A stretch of DNA of 58,292 nucleotides from Rubrobacteraceae bacterium (GCA_030448125.1 JAUJNO010000001.1:521355-579646); one strand, 5' to 3'; positions 18,043 to 25,925 are shown, counted from the first letter of the stretch. The notes: generated from the letters alone by a model not told the origin. Translations and numbers: made by a program.

Positions 18043-19212
18043 CTAATACCTCAGCAGGCCGGCGAGCCCCTCGAACTCCTCGCGCAGGACGTCGGCGGCG
18101 TTTTCGCGGTTGCGCTGCCTCTCGACGTCCTCATTGGGGGTCTCGGCGACCTCGTTCCGGGCGCGCACGTACTCGAGACGGGCGCCGCGGGCGGTCGCGA
18201 GGTCTATGAGTACGTCCGCGAGGGGCCGAACCCTCGTCTCCCGGCCGCAGAACGGGCATTCCTCTTGCGCTATATCCGTTATGGCGAGCTCGTCGTGGTC
18301 GCACCAGCGGATCTCGCCTTCCAGGTCCCAGAGGACGATGAGGTGGAAGACCCGACCCTCCTGCAGAGCCTCGACGGTCTCCTTGACGCCGCGCACGCCG
18401 TTCTCGCGCGCCTTCTCGATGAGCCCGTCCTCGCGCTCTTTCTCGGCTCTCTGCTGGATCTCCTCGAACTGTTCCATGATCTCGTTCTCCGGCGCGTTGA
18501 CGGCGACCGCCTCCTCGGCGACGACCTTCTCTTTTACCGGCTCGGGGAGCTGGCTCCGGTACTCCGAGGTCCTCTCCTTGGGCCCGGTGATGATGAGGTT
18601 CTTGACGTTATCCTGGTTGACGAGCTTCTGTGTCAGCTCCCCGAGCTCATTGTAGAACTGGTGTATGTTCGCCTCGGTCCGGCGGCTCGCGGGGTTGAGG
18701 TCCGACCCGCTCCTCGGATACGGGTTGGAGGGGTTGACGTACACCTCCCTGAAGAAGCCGCTGCTCGCCCCGTCGCTGCCCTCACCGGGGTCGCCCATCG
18801 GGGCGGAGACGAAGAAACGGAACTCTTCGGCATCGACGAGCGCCACCCCGTAGGACTCGTGCTCGTCGAGCGCCAGAACGAGCGGCGCCAAATACGGATC
18901 CCCAAAGCGGTACGCCTCCGGGAGGTCGAGCTGCAGATCGTAGCGCTCGAAGAGCCCGTCCTCGGTGGCGAAGAAGATCACGGTGCGGGCGTGCTGGCGC
19001 ACCTGCCCCTCGACCGACTCTCGGACGCGCCCGGCCAGATCCTCCGGTACCTCTTCCATCTCCCGCAGGGCGTCTTTCAGGCGCACCTTGTAAGCCTGCC
19101 CCTGGTTCTCCGGGATCCCGGCGTTGACGCTTAGGTATACCGAGAGCACCGGTCCCGAGTGTACCTCCAGGCGCTCCTTGAGCCTCTTGACGTCTTCAGC
19201 CTGCGCTGCCAT
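18043..19212 (-). CDS. Bacterial archaeo-eukaryotic release-factor-like protein (baeRF/VLRF1 group)
   Basis: This 389-residue protein resembles the eRF1-like families found in bacteria. The N-terminal part has SGPVLSVYLSVNAG and RTVIFFATEDGLFERYDLQL, and the middle VALVDAEEFRFF. A release-factor-like helix follows, with RRTEANIHQFYNELGELTQKLV and NLIITGPKER. The C-terminal domain carries a CPFCGRET zinc-ribbon-like knuckle at about residue 325. These families are thought to act on stalled or hibernating ribosomes. No neighbour clarifies its partner. Confidence 0.75.
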   Translation of the reverse strand: MAAQAEDVKRLKERLEVHSGPVLSVYLSVNAGIPENQGQAYKVRLKDALREMEEVPEDLAGRVRESVEGQVRQHARTVIFFATEDGLFERYDLQLDLPEAYRFGDPYLAPLVLALDEHESYGVALVDAEEFRFFVSAPMGDPGEGSDGASSGFFREVYVNPSNPYPRSGSDLNPASRRTEANIHQFYNELGELTQKLVNQDNVKNLIITGPKERTSEYRSQLPEPVKEKVVAEEAVAVNAPENEIMEQFEEIQQRAEKEREDGLIEKARENGVRGVKETVEALQEGRVFHLIVLWDLEGEIRWCDHDELAITDIAQEECPFCGRETRVRPLADVLIDLATARGARLEYVRARNEVAETPNEDVERQRNRENAADVLREEFEGLAGLLRY

Positions 19213-19736
19213 ATTTCACCTCTCTGCGATCCTGATGATCTGTTGGCCGTGTAGCTAAATGATAAAGGATGATCTACCGCAACGTTCCCCGCCGTGGAAG
19301 CCGGCAAACACCTGACGGTCCGACGCTGCATCCGCTATCTCACAATGCCAACACCGTTCGAAGGCCATCCTCCACAAGCAACATGATGCGGTCGCTGACT
19401 CGACCTGCCCACCACCGAGTCTCTTTGCAGCCTGGTGTCGCCGGCCTCGACGGGTACGTTCCCCAGAGCCTTCGCGGAGGCGCCCACACCTATCCAGGCT
19501 GCCCGCCTGTCTGCCTACCTCTTCACCGCGAAGCCCCAGGTCTTGTTGGCCTCCAGCGCGTTGCCCGCCGTGTCCCTGGCCGCGGTGGTGATCCCGACGT
19601 ACGTAACCTCGCGCCTGGGGCCGGCGCTCGGGTTCAGCGTCACCGTCTTGATGACCATCGCGTACGACGTTCGCCGTGGGTCTTCGTGAAGCCCAGGTAT
19701 AAGCCAGCCGCGGAAGGAACGCTAAAGGGAAGCTTC
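19213..19736. other. Gene-poor stretch between the release-factor-like gene and the copper island
   Basis: About 520 bases hold no intact gene. Open frames on both strands lack family resemblance or a ribosome site. The only recognisable content is the end of an Ig-like domain on the minus strand (listed separately). This looks like an old junction at which the copper island begins. Confidence 0.5.
19515..19670 (-). pseudogene. Remnant of a Big_5/SbsA-type Ig-like domain
   Basis: Reading right to left, the minus strand encodes IKTVTLNPSAGPRREVTYVG followed by ITTAARDTAGNALEANKTW and GFAVKR before a stop at 19515. The pattern TVTLNP, TY.V.I, A.D.AGNAL, .W.F.V is the end of the Ig-like fold found in repeated form in large secreted proteins. 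No start codon, signal peptide or upstream domain survives, so it is a fragment. Confidence 0.6.
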
Positions 19737-19765
19737 TTGCATAGGGTAGGGGGGCATAGTAAAAT
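19737..19765 (+). promoter_or_regulatory. copA promoter with a degenerate CsoR-box-like element in the spacer
   Basis: TTGCAT (19737-19742), a 17-base spacer and TAAAAT (19760-19765) form a good sigma-70-type promoter 42 bases before the copA ATG. The spacer overlaps ATAGGGTAGGGGGGCATA (19741-19758). Its reverse complement, TATGCCCCCCTACCCTAT, agrees with the palindrome at 25327-25344 at 14 of 18 positions, but the GGGTAT arm is inverted to CCCTAT, so the dyad is broken. The position suggests a metal-responsive site; the repressor is inferred to be the CsoR encoded downstream. Confidence 0.6.
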
Positions 19766-19806
19766 CGCAAGACGAGTAGGAGACGGAGCAGGCTGAAGGA
19801 TAGGGT

Positions 19807-22278
19807 ATGAGTGAGGAAGGGACGAAGATCGGCATCCCCGTCACCGGGATGTCGTGCGCCGCGTGCGCGAGGCGCGTTGAGAAGGCCCTCTCGAAGACGG
19901 AAGGGGTATCGGGGGTCAACGTCAACCTCGCGACCGGTAAGGCGACCGTGGAGTATGACTCGGGCGCCGTGGATCTGGGAGAGCTGGTCGGGATTATAGA
20001 AGGCGCTGGGTACGGGGCGGAGGTCCGGGAGGCGAGCTTCGGCATCTCGGGGATGAGCTGCGCGAGCTGTGTGGGGCGGGTCGAGAAGGCTTTGAGAAAG
20101 GTTTCCGGCGTCCTCTACGCGAGCGTCAACCTGGCAACGGGGAAGGCTCGCGTCGAGTACCTGCCGGACGTGGTGGAGGTGCGGGATCTCGAACTCGCCG
20201 TCGAGGGCGCTGGCTACGGGATGGTCTGGGAGGAAGAGGAGCCCGCGGAGGACGCCCGTGAGAGGGAGTACGCAGAGTTGCGGAGCCGTTTCCTCGTGGC
20301 GGCGGTGCTCACCGCGCTCATCCTCGTTGGAAGCCTGCCCATGATGCTCGGGTTTATGCCCCCGGTCCCGATGGGGTGGCTGAACCTCGGGCTCCTCGCG
20401 CTCGCCACGCCGGTGCAGTTCTGGGCCGGGCGGCGGTTCTACGAGGGGGCGTGGGGGGCGCTCAAGCATGGTCAGGCCAACATGAACACTCTCGTCGCGG
20501 TTGGGACGAGCGCGGCTTACTTATACAGTGCCACGGCGACGCTCGCGCCGGGGCTCTTCGCCAGCGGTAGAGCAGACGTGTACTTCGACACCTCCGCCCT
20601 GATCATCACGCTTATCCTGCTCGGGCGTCTCCTGGAGGCGCGGGCCAGGGGGCGGACGAACGAGGCGATAAAGAGGCTCGCGGGGCTTCAGGCGAAGACC
20701 GCCCGGATCTTGCGGAACGGTGAAGAGCAGGATATCCCCGTCGAGGACGTAGAGGTTGGCGACATCGTCGTGGTCCGGCCCGGGGAGAAAGTGCCGGTGG
20801 ACGGGCGCGTGGTCTCCGGCGAGTCGGCGGTGGACGAGGCCATGATCACGGGCGAACCCATGCCGGTACACAAGCGCGCCGGCGACGAGGTCATCGGCGC
20901 GACGATCAACAAGACCGGCTCGTTCAAGTTCGAGGCGACGGGGGTCGGCGAGGATATGGCTCTCTCCCAGATCATGCGCATGGTCGAGGAGGCGCAGGGG
21001 TCGAAGGCGCCGATACAGAGGCTCGCCGATAGGGTCAGCGGCGTTTTCGTGCCCGTGGTGATGGTGCTCGCGGCGATCACCTTCCTCGTGTGGCTCTTCT
21101 TGGGTCCCGAGCCCGCCTTCACCCTGGCGCTCTTGAACTTCGTCGCGGTACTCATCATCGCCTGCCCGTGCGCGATGGGCCTCGCGACGCCGACCTCGAT
21201 CATGGTCGGCACCGGCAGGGGCGCCGAGCGCGGCATACTGGTCAAGGGCGGCGAGGCTCTCGAAAGGGCCCACAAGCTAACCACCGTCGTCCTCGACAAG
21301 ACCGGCACTCTCACGAAAGGCGAGCCCGAGCTGACCGACGTCGTGGCGACGAGCGGTCTTACGGAGAACGAGCTACTCAGGCTCGTCGCCTCCGCGGAGA
21401 GGGGCAGCGAGCATCCTCTGGGCGAGGCAATCGTCCGCGCCGCCGGAGAGCGCGGTATCGAGCTCGTAGAGGCGCGCGGCTTCGACGCTCCCACGGGGCG
21501 CGGCGTCCGGGCCGAGATCGAAGGCAGGAGCGTCCTCGTCGGGAACCGCGGGTTCATGGAGGAGGCCGGCGTCTCCGAGGACGGCCTCTCTCCCCGGTTC
21601 GGGGATCTTTCGGCCGCGGGCAAGACCCCGGTCTTCGTCGCGGTGGACGGGGAGCCCGCGGGGCTCGTGGCGGTCGCCGACGTGGTGCGCGAGGAGTCGA
21701 AAGAAGCGGTGGACGCCTTGCGCGGTATGGGCCTCGAGGTCGCCATGCTGACCGGCGACAACGCGTGGACCGCGAATGCCGTGGCTCGCGAGCTCGACAT
21801 CGACCGGGTGCTCGCCGAGGTACTCCCGGAGGACAAGGAGGGCGAGGTAAAGAAGCTGCAGGCTGGGGGCAGGGTCGTCGCGATGGTCGGCGACGGCATC
21901 AACGACGCTCCCGCATTGGCGCGGGCGGACGTTGGAATAGCGATAGGCACCGGGACAGACGTGGCGATGGAGGCAGCGGACCTCACGCTCGTCTCGGGGG
22001 ACGTGCGCGGGGTGGCGCGGGCCATCAGGCTCTCCAGGGCGACCATAAGGAACATCAAGCAGAACCTCTTCTGGGCCTTCGCCTACAACGTGTTCTTGAT
22101 CCCGGTCGCCGCGGGCGTCCTCTACCCGTTCTTCGCGGGCGGTACGGTACCGGAGCTCTTGCGCCCCTTCCTCGGCGAGTACGGCTTCCTCAACCCCGTG
22201 CTCGCGGCGGCGGCGATGGCGCTCTCGTCCGTGACCGTGCTCGGCAACGCCCTGCGGCTGCGGCGGATAAAGTTCTAG
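19807..22278 (+). CDS. copA: Copper-exporting P1B-type ATPase
   Basis: This 823-residue heavy-metal ATPase pumps Cu(I) out across the inner membrane. Two N-terminal metal-binding domains carry GMSCAAC (Cys 17, 20) and GMSCASC (Cys 85, 88). After the first helices come TGEPMPV (actuator domain), the transport motif CPC at residues 453-455, the phosphorylated Asp 497 in DKTGTLTKG, a nucleotide-binding HPLGEA near residue 537 and GDGINDAPA. The final helices have [11 protein letters not shown] and [15 protein letters not shown], the motifs of Cu(I)-specific ATPases. csoR follows after 18 bases and copZ after it, forming an operon. The start is supported by GGGTATG spacing and the promoter above. 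Confidence 0.96.
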   Translation: MSEEGTKIGIPVTGMSCAACARRVEKALSKTEGVSGVNVNLATGKATVEYDSGAVDLGELVGIIEGAGYGAEVREASFGISGMSCASCVGRVEKALRKVSGVLYASVNLATGKARVEYLPDVVEVRDLELAVEGAGYGMVWEEEEPAEDAREREYAELRSRFLVAAVLTALILVGSLPMMLGFMPPVPMGWLNLGLLALATPVQFWAGRRFYEGAWGALKHGQANMNTLVAVGTSAAYLYSATATLAPGLFASGRADVYFDTSALIITLILLGRLLEARARGRTNEAIKRLAGLQAKTARILRNGEEQDIPVEDVEVGDIVVVRPGEKVPVDGRVVSGESAVDEAMITGEPMPVHKRAGDEVIGATINKTGSFKFEATGVGEDMALSQIMRMVEEAQGSKAPIQRLADRVSGVFVPVVMVLAAITFLVWLFLGPEPAFTLALLNFVAVLIIACPCAMGLATPTSIMVGTGRGAERGILVKGGEALERAHKLTTVVLDKTGTLTKGEPELTDVVATSGLTENELLRLVASAERGSEHPLGEAIVRAAGERGIELVEARGFDAPTGRGVRAEIEGRSVLVGNRGFMEEAGVSEDGLSPRFGDLSAAGKTPVFVAVDGEPAGLVAVADVVREESKEAVDALRGMGLEVAMLTGDNAWTANAVARELDIDRVLAEVLPEDKEGEVKKLQAGGRVVAMVGDGINDAPALARADVGIAIGTGTDVAMEAADLTLVSGDVRGVARAIRLSRATIRNIKQNLFWAFAYNVFLIPVAAGVLYPFFAGGTVPELLRPFLGEYGFLNPVLAAAAMALSSVTVLGNALRLRRIKF

Positions 22279-22296
22279 GGTAAGAAAGGAATTCGG

Positions 22297-22629
22297 ATGC
22301 AACACGAGACCGAGAACGTCCCCGAGACCGTAGCCGGAACCCCTCACGGCTACATCAAAGCCAGGGACAAAGAGAAGATCCAGAACAGACTGAGGAGGAT
22401 AGAGGGACAGGTGCGGGGCGTGCAGCGGATGGTGGACGAGGAGACCTACTGCGTGGACGTCCTCACCCAGATCTCCAGCATCGTCTCGGCGATGGAGAAG
22501 GTCGGCGCCATCCTGCTCAAGGACCACGTCGAGCACTGCGTCCGGGAGTCCATAGAGAAGGGCGGCCTGGAGGCGGACGAGAAGATAGAGGAGCTAACCG
22601 CCGCCGTCGAGCGGTTTCTGAGGGTTTAG
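22297..22629 (+). CDS. csoR: CsoR-type copper-sensing repressor
   Basis: This is a DUF156 family all-helical repressor of 110 residues. Cu(I) ligands are Cys 52, His 77 and Cys 81, giving the exact C-x24-H-x3-C spacing of copper-specific CsoR. Basic residues RLRRIEGQVRG mark the first DNA-contacting helix. It should release operators when Cu(I) binds. It is encoded between copA and copZ with tight spacing, and matching operator-like sequences occur at 25327-25345 and, degenerately, at 19741-19758. Confidence 0.93.
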   Translation: MQHETENVPETVAGTPHGYIKARDKEKIQNRLRRIEGQVRGVQRMVDEETYCVDVLTQISSIVSAMEKVGAILLKDHVEHCVRESIEKGGLEADEKIEELTAAVERFLRV

Positions 22630-22644
22630 AGAGAGGAGCACGAT

Positions 22645-22854
22645 ATGTCGAACGCTACCTTTAACGTGCCGGAGATGACCTGCGGCCACTGCAAGGCCGC
22701 CGTCGAGGGCGAGCTGGACAAGCTCTCCGGGGTGGAGCGCTCGAACGCGGACTTCGAGAAGGGCATCGTCGAGGTGCGCTACGACGAGGACCGGGTGACG
22801 ACCGAAGAGCTCGAGGGCGCGATCGAGGAGGCCGGGTACTCCGTAACGGCTTAG
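22645..22854 (+). CDS. copZ: CopZ-like copper chaperone (HMA domain)
   Basis: This 69-residue ferredoxin-like protein has the MTCGHC metal site (Cys 13 and 16) and the usual betaalphabeta repeat ending EEAGYSVTA. It would carry Cu(I) in the cytoplasm to CopA or CsoR. Fifteen bases separate it from csoR, with an AGAGAGGAG ribosome site, so all three genes are one operon. Confidence 0.93.
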   Translation: MSNATFNVPEMTCGHCKAAVEGELDKLSGVERSNADFEKGIVEVRYDEDRVTTEELEGAIEEAGYSVTA

Positions 22855-22943
22855 GAGGGTAGTTGAGAGGGCCACACGGTCATTCACGAGAACTATCCAC
22901 GGGCACCATTATTGCGGGTCTTGTCACAAGGGGGTAGGACCAC

Positions 22944-23711
22944 ATGAGCGAGACGCATCACCACAAACAGGGCGAGGGTCACCACGCGGTGGACGTAGCG
23001 CCCGGCGGGCTCGCGGTCTCCGCCAGGGGCTACACGCTTGAGGCCACCCCGACGGTGTTCGAAGCTGGGCGGGAAGAGGCGTTCGAGATGTGTATCCTGA
23101 ACCCGGAGGGGCGGGCCGTGCGCGACTTCGATGAGCAGCACGAAGTGCGCATGCACCTGATCATGATACGCCGCGACCTGACGTACTACCAGCACCTGCA
23201 CCCTTCCCTTGGCGCGGACGGAACCTGGTTGGTTCCTCTGACCCTCCCCGAACCAGGTGTCTACCGCGTCTTCGCCGACTTCGCGATAGACGGAGAGCCG
23301 CTAACGCTAGGCGTGGATCTGACCGCACCGGGGGACTATGAACCCGGACCGCTGCCGGCACCGACCGGCACCGCGCGCGCCGACGATTACGAAGTCACGC
23401 TAGACGCCGGGCTCGTGGCGGCCGGCACCGAAGCCATGTTGGTCTTCCGGATAACTCGTGGGGGGCAGGAAGTTCTCGATCTTGAGCCCTACCTCGGAGC
23501 TTCGGGACACCTGGTGGCGCTGCGCGAAGGAGATCTCGCCTACCTGCACGTCCACCCCGTGGACGCCAGCGGTACCGCAGACGGCGCCTCCGGGAGCCGG
23601 ATCACGTTCCACGCCCGGTTCCCGAGCATGGGTCGCTACCGTCTTTTTCTCCAGTTCGCCCACGAAGGGCTAGTTCATACAGCGGATTTCACCTCAGAGG
23701 TTCAGCCTTGA
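22944..23711 (+). CDS. His-rich two-domain protein of the copper island, unknown function
   Basis: This 255-residue protein has no signal peptide or membrane helix. After a His-rich N-terminus (SETHHHKQGEGHH) it has two similar beta-rich halves. Each contains a hydrophobic strand ending in a paired-His motif: HLIMIRRDLTYYQHLHP near residues 70-86 and HLVALREGDLAYLHVHP near residues 188-204. Both halves then continue into F/Y-rich strands (GVYRVFADF; GRYRLFLQF). The internal symmetry and the H.HP repeats suggest a metal-binding beta sandwich similar to those near copper-resistance loci. A metal-buffering role is inferred from context. Start ATG at 22944 is taken from frame length; a GGGGGTAGG stretch lies just upstream. 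Confidence 0.7.
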   Translation: MSETHHHKQGEGHHAVDVAPGGLAVSARGYTLEATPTVFEAGREEAFEMCILNPEGRAVRDFDEQHEVRMHLIMIRRDLTYYQHLHPSLGADGTWLVPLTLPEPGVYRVFADFAIDGEPLTLGVDLTAPGDYEPGPLPAPTGTARADDYEVTLDAGLVAAGTEAMLVFRITRGGQEVLDLEPYLGASGHLVALREGDLAYLHVHPVDASGTADGASGSRITFHARFPSMGRYRLFLQFAHEGLVHTADFTSEVQP

Positions 23712-23747
23712 GAGGCCGTTTAAACCAGAAGATCGCGAGGAGTCGCC

Positions 23748-24140
23748 CTGTTTCTTGACCAGACGACTACAAGGCTCCTGGCGCCCCTGCTCCTGGTGGT
23801 GCTCCTGGCCTGCCACGGCTTTCTGGGCGCACCCCATCACCTCCCCGGCCTGCCGGACCACTCGCACCACGCGACGCACCCGGCGGGGGAGCATCCGTCG
23901 CACGCGCCGGCCGAGGGGCTCCCGGACGGCCATCCGGGGTTGCATCTCGGGCACTCGGGCTACGCGGTCGTCCTGATCTCGGTCCTCCTCGGGGCGGTGC
24001 TCGGTCTGCTGCTGAGCGGCGTGCGAGCGTGGGGCAAGACCGCCGCCGCGTCCCGACCTATCGGGCGGTACTTACCGCCGCTCGTCCTCCATCCGCCACG
24101 AGGACCCACGGCTCCTCTCGTGCAGGTGTTCCGGCTTTGA
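23748..24140 (+). CDS. Small His-rich membrane or lipid-anchored protein, start uncertain
   Basis: A hydrophobic N-terminus RLLAPLLLVVLLACHGFLG (lipobox-like LLAC) is followed by a His/Pro-rich segment with about 13 histidines (PHHLPGLPDHSHHATHP, GLHLGHSG). A second membrane helix (AVVLISVLLGAVLGLLLSGV) and a basic tail come next. No ATG/GTG/TTG lies in frame before the signal region; CTG at 23748 has GAGGAG five bases upstream, and GTG at 23796 is the first standard start but would cut the signal. A one-base error is also possible. The His-rich loop and position inside the copper island imply periplasmic or surface copper binding, by inference only. Confidence 0.55.
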   Translation: MFLDQTTTRLLAPLLLVVLLACHGFLGAPHHLPGLPDHSHHATHPAGEHPSHAPAEGLPDGHPGLHLGHSGYAVVLISVLLGAVLGLLLSGVRAWGKTAAASRPIGRYLPPLVLHPPRGPTAPLVQVFRL

Positions 24141-24142
24141 AG

Positions 24143-24182
24143 CTTTCCTAGAGAGCAAACAGTAGGTTCGACTCTAGGAAAG
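24143..24182 (+). repeat. 11-bp perfect inverted repeat overlapping the ribosome site of the DUF305 gene
   Basis: CTTTCCTAGAG (24143-24153) and CTCTAGGAAAG (24172-24182) are perfect inverted copies around an 18-base loop. The right arm includes the AAAGGA purine tract used by the TTG start at 24191. No T-run follows, so it is not a standard terminator. It could mask the ribosome site or be a protein-binding dyad. Confidence 0.75.
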
Positions 24183-24190
24183 GAATAGCT

Positions 24191-24847
24191 TTGGAGAGAA
24201 TAGCGAGGTTTGGGCTGCTCGCGCTACTACTCGCGGCGACCCTGGCGCTGGCTTCCTGCGCGGGCTCCGGTTCGGGCGGCGAGCAGGGGAGCGGAGAGCA
24301 GGACGGTGGTGAGTCCGAAGATGGCACGCAAGGCATGGACCACGGTTCCGGGAGCATGCCGGCCTCCGAGATGCTGATGGAGAACGGCGAGTATTCCGAC
24401 GAGCGCTTTATCGACGCGATGTCTCCCCACCACCAGGGGGCTGTGGACATGGCAAGGGTTGCCCTGGCCAACGCCGAGCACCCGGAGATCCGGCAACTCG
24501 CCGGAAACATCATCTCCTCGCAGGAAGCCGAGATAGAAGAGCTGCGTTCGATCAAAGAGGAGCAGTTCGGCGACCCGGAGGTCCCGGCGGAGATGACCCC
24601 CGAGGAGATGCGGATGATGGGCATGATGGAGGATCCCGGCGAGCTAGAGAACCAGGAGCCGTTCGACCAGGCGTTTATCGACGCCATGATCCCTCATCAC
24701 GAGGCGGCCATAGAGATGGCCGAGACGGCAAACGAAGAGACCGGCAACCCGCGGATACAGGATCTCACCCGCCGCATCGTAGAAGCCCAAGAGAGCGAGA
24801 TCGAGCAGATGACCGGGTGGCGCGAGGAGTGGTACCCGGAGAGCTAG
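24191..24847 (+). CDS. DUF305 lipoprotein of the copper island
   Basis: This 218-residue secreted lipoprotein (LLLAATLALASCAGSGSGG) has two copies of the DUF305 four-helix signature: FIDAMSPHHQGAVDMARVAL near residue 75 and FIDAMIPHHEAAIEMAE near residue 163. The paired histidines and methionines (MRMMGMM between the copies) are typical of proteins proposed to bind copper or silver outside the cell. TTG at 24191 follows AAAGGA with normal spacing. The neighbouring genes support a role in extracellular copper handling. Confidence 0.85.
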   Translation: MERIARFGLLALLLAATLALASCAGSGSGGEQGSGEQDGGESEDGTQGMDHGSGSMPASEMLMENGEYSDERFIDAMSPHHQGAVDMARVALANAEHPEIRQLAGNIISSQEAEIEELRSIKEEQFGDPEVPAEMTPEEMRMMGMMEDPGELENQEPFDQAFIDAMIPHHEAAIEMAETANEETGNPRIQDLTRRIVEAQESEIEQMTGWREEWYPES

Positions 24848-24896
24848 ACCAGCTCTGTACTCCCCGGCACACTGGAGAAACGAAAGGATACGGAAC

Positions 24897-25304
24897 ATGA
24901 TCCACGTCCAGCGGATGATCTAAACGAACCCGAGCGGCGCCGCAGTGGACGCGGCCGCGCTGGTAGAGTGCATCGAGGCCTGCTTCGACTGCGCGCAGGC
25001 CTGCACCGCCTGCGCCGACGCCTGCCTCAGCGAACAGGGAGTGCAGACGCTGGTCCGCTGCATCCGGCTCGACCTCGATTGCGCCGACGTATGCGACGCG
25101 ACCGGGAGGATCCTCTCCAGACAGACGGCCTTCGATCCCCGGATGGCTCGGACGGCCCTGGAGGCCTGTGCCCGAGCCTGCCGCCTCTGCGGCGACGAGT
25201 GCGACCAGCACGCCCAACACGGCATGGAGCACTGCCGTATCTGCGCCGAGGCCTGCCGCCGCTGCGAGAACGCCTGCAAAAACGTCCTGTCCGCGATCGC
25301 CTAG
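24897..25304 (+). CDS. Cys-rich four-helix copper-storage-like protein (DUF326/Csp), early in-frame stop
   Basis: From GTG at 24945 the frame encodes a cysteine-packed helical protein: [20 protein letters not shown], then [33 protein letters not shown] and [16 protein letters not shown]. This is the pattern of Csp proteins that fill a four-helix bundle with Cu(I). The natural beginning appears to be ATG at 24897, with GAAAGGA upstream, encoding IHVQRMI, but codon nine is TAA (24921-24923). The sequence after it ([18 protein letters not shown]) continues in the same frame and is family-like. Relatives commonly have Glu here, so GAA to TAA is the likely change. Translation may restart at GTG 24945, which lacks a good ribosome site. 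Confidence 0.85.
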
Positions 25305-25320
25305 ACGCTCTGCATGAGGG

Positions 25321-25349
25321 TTGACATATACCCCCCTAGGGTATACAGT
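25321..25349 (+). promoter_or_regulatory. Promoter of the DUF4396 gene with a CsoR-operator-like palindrome
   Basis: A consensus -35, TTGACA (25321-25326), is followed 17 bases later by TACAGT (25344-25349), or 15 bases later by TATACA (25342-25347). The spacer is TATACCCCCCTAGGGTATA (25327-25345), with arms TATACCC and GGGTATA around a five-base centre. Known CsoR operators have ATACCC and GGGTAT arms with a G/C-rich centre of this size. A repressor bound here would block RNA polymerase directly. The expected regulator is the CsoR at 22297. Confidence 0.82.
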
Positions 25350-25381
25350 AGAGGCACAGATCAGGTTCAGAAAGGAGTGTA

Positions 25382-25855
25382 ATGGCCGCGAAAGGTTCCT
25401 CGCTCAACAGGACGGCGTTCAGCGCCACGGCGCACTGCCTCACTGGGTGCGCCATTGGTGAGGTACTGGGCATGGTGATCGGCACGGCCCTGGGATGGGG
25501 CAACTTCGCCACCATCGTCCTCGCCGTCGTGCTCGCCTTCTTCTTCGGCTACGCGTTGACGATGCTGCCGCTGTTGCGGTCGGGTCTCGCGCTCGCGGCG
25601 GCGCTGCCTCTGGCCTTCGCTTCGGACACGCTCTCGATCGCCGTTATGGAGGTGGTGGACAACCTGATAATGCTCGTCATACCCGGGGCGATGGAGGCGG
25701 GTGTGGGCAGCCTTCTTTTCTGGGGGAGCCTCGCCTTCGCGCTGGCGGTGGCCTTCGTCGTGGCCTTTCCGGTCAACCGGTACCTGATCTCGAAGGGACG
25801 CGGGCACGCGGTAGTCCACGAGTATCATGGGGGCCACGAGCACCACGGTCATTAG
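25382..25855 (+). CDS. DUF4396 membrane protein, probably copper-regulated
   Basis: This 157-residue protein has four predicted helices: HCLTGCAIGEVLGMVIGTAL, an FFFGYALTMLPLL segment, MEVVDNLIMLVIPGAM and a helix ending VVAFPVNRYLISKG. The tail HAVVHEYHGGHEHHGH is His-rich. The first helix has the H.L.GC.IGE motif of DUF4396, a family often found beside copper genes. ATG at 25382 follows AAAGGAG. The operator in its promoter predicts induction by copper. The molecular role is unknown. Confidence 0.85.
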   Translation: MAAKGSSLNRTAFSATAHCLTGCAIGEVLGMVIGTALGWGNFATIVLAVVLAFFFGYALTMLPLLRSGLALAAALPLAFASDTLSIAVMEVVDNLIMLVIPGAMEAGVGSLLFWGSLAFALAVAFVVAFPVNRYLISKGRGHAVVHEYHGGHEHHGH

Positions 25856-25870
25856 CACGCCGGCGAGACG

Positions 25871-25909
25871 AGACAGGGCCGGGACGTAAAAGTCTCGGCC
25901 CTTGTCTTT
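25871..25909 (+). terminator. Probable terminator after the DUF4396 gene
   Basis: AGACAGGGCCGGGAC (25871-25885) pairs with GTCTCGGCCCTTGTCT (25892-25907) with two G-T pairs and a short AT-rich loop, followed by TT. It lies between convergent genes and may serve both. Confidence 0.65.
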
Positions 25910-25925
25910 GCGGGTTAAGGAGGTA

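Noticed and set aside
17668..19134. Long plus-strand open frame of 488 codons opposite the carotenoid oxygenase and release-factor-like genes
   Set aside because: It has no family resemblance and lies opposite two genes with clear motifs; it is an effect of high GC.
20688..22283. Several long open frames on both strands within copA
   Set aside because: They are out-of-frame readings of copA, with Arg/Ala/Pro-rich, low-complexity products.
24921..24923. Stop-codon recoding (selenocysteine or pyrrolysine) at the Csp TAA
   Set aside because: Those use TGA or TAG, no insertion element was seen, and relatives have Glu-like residues there.
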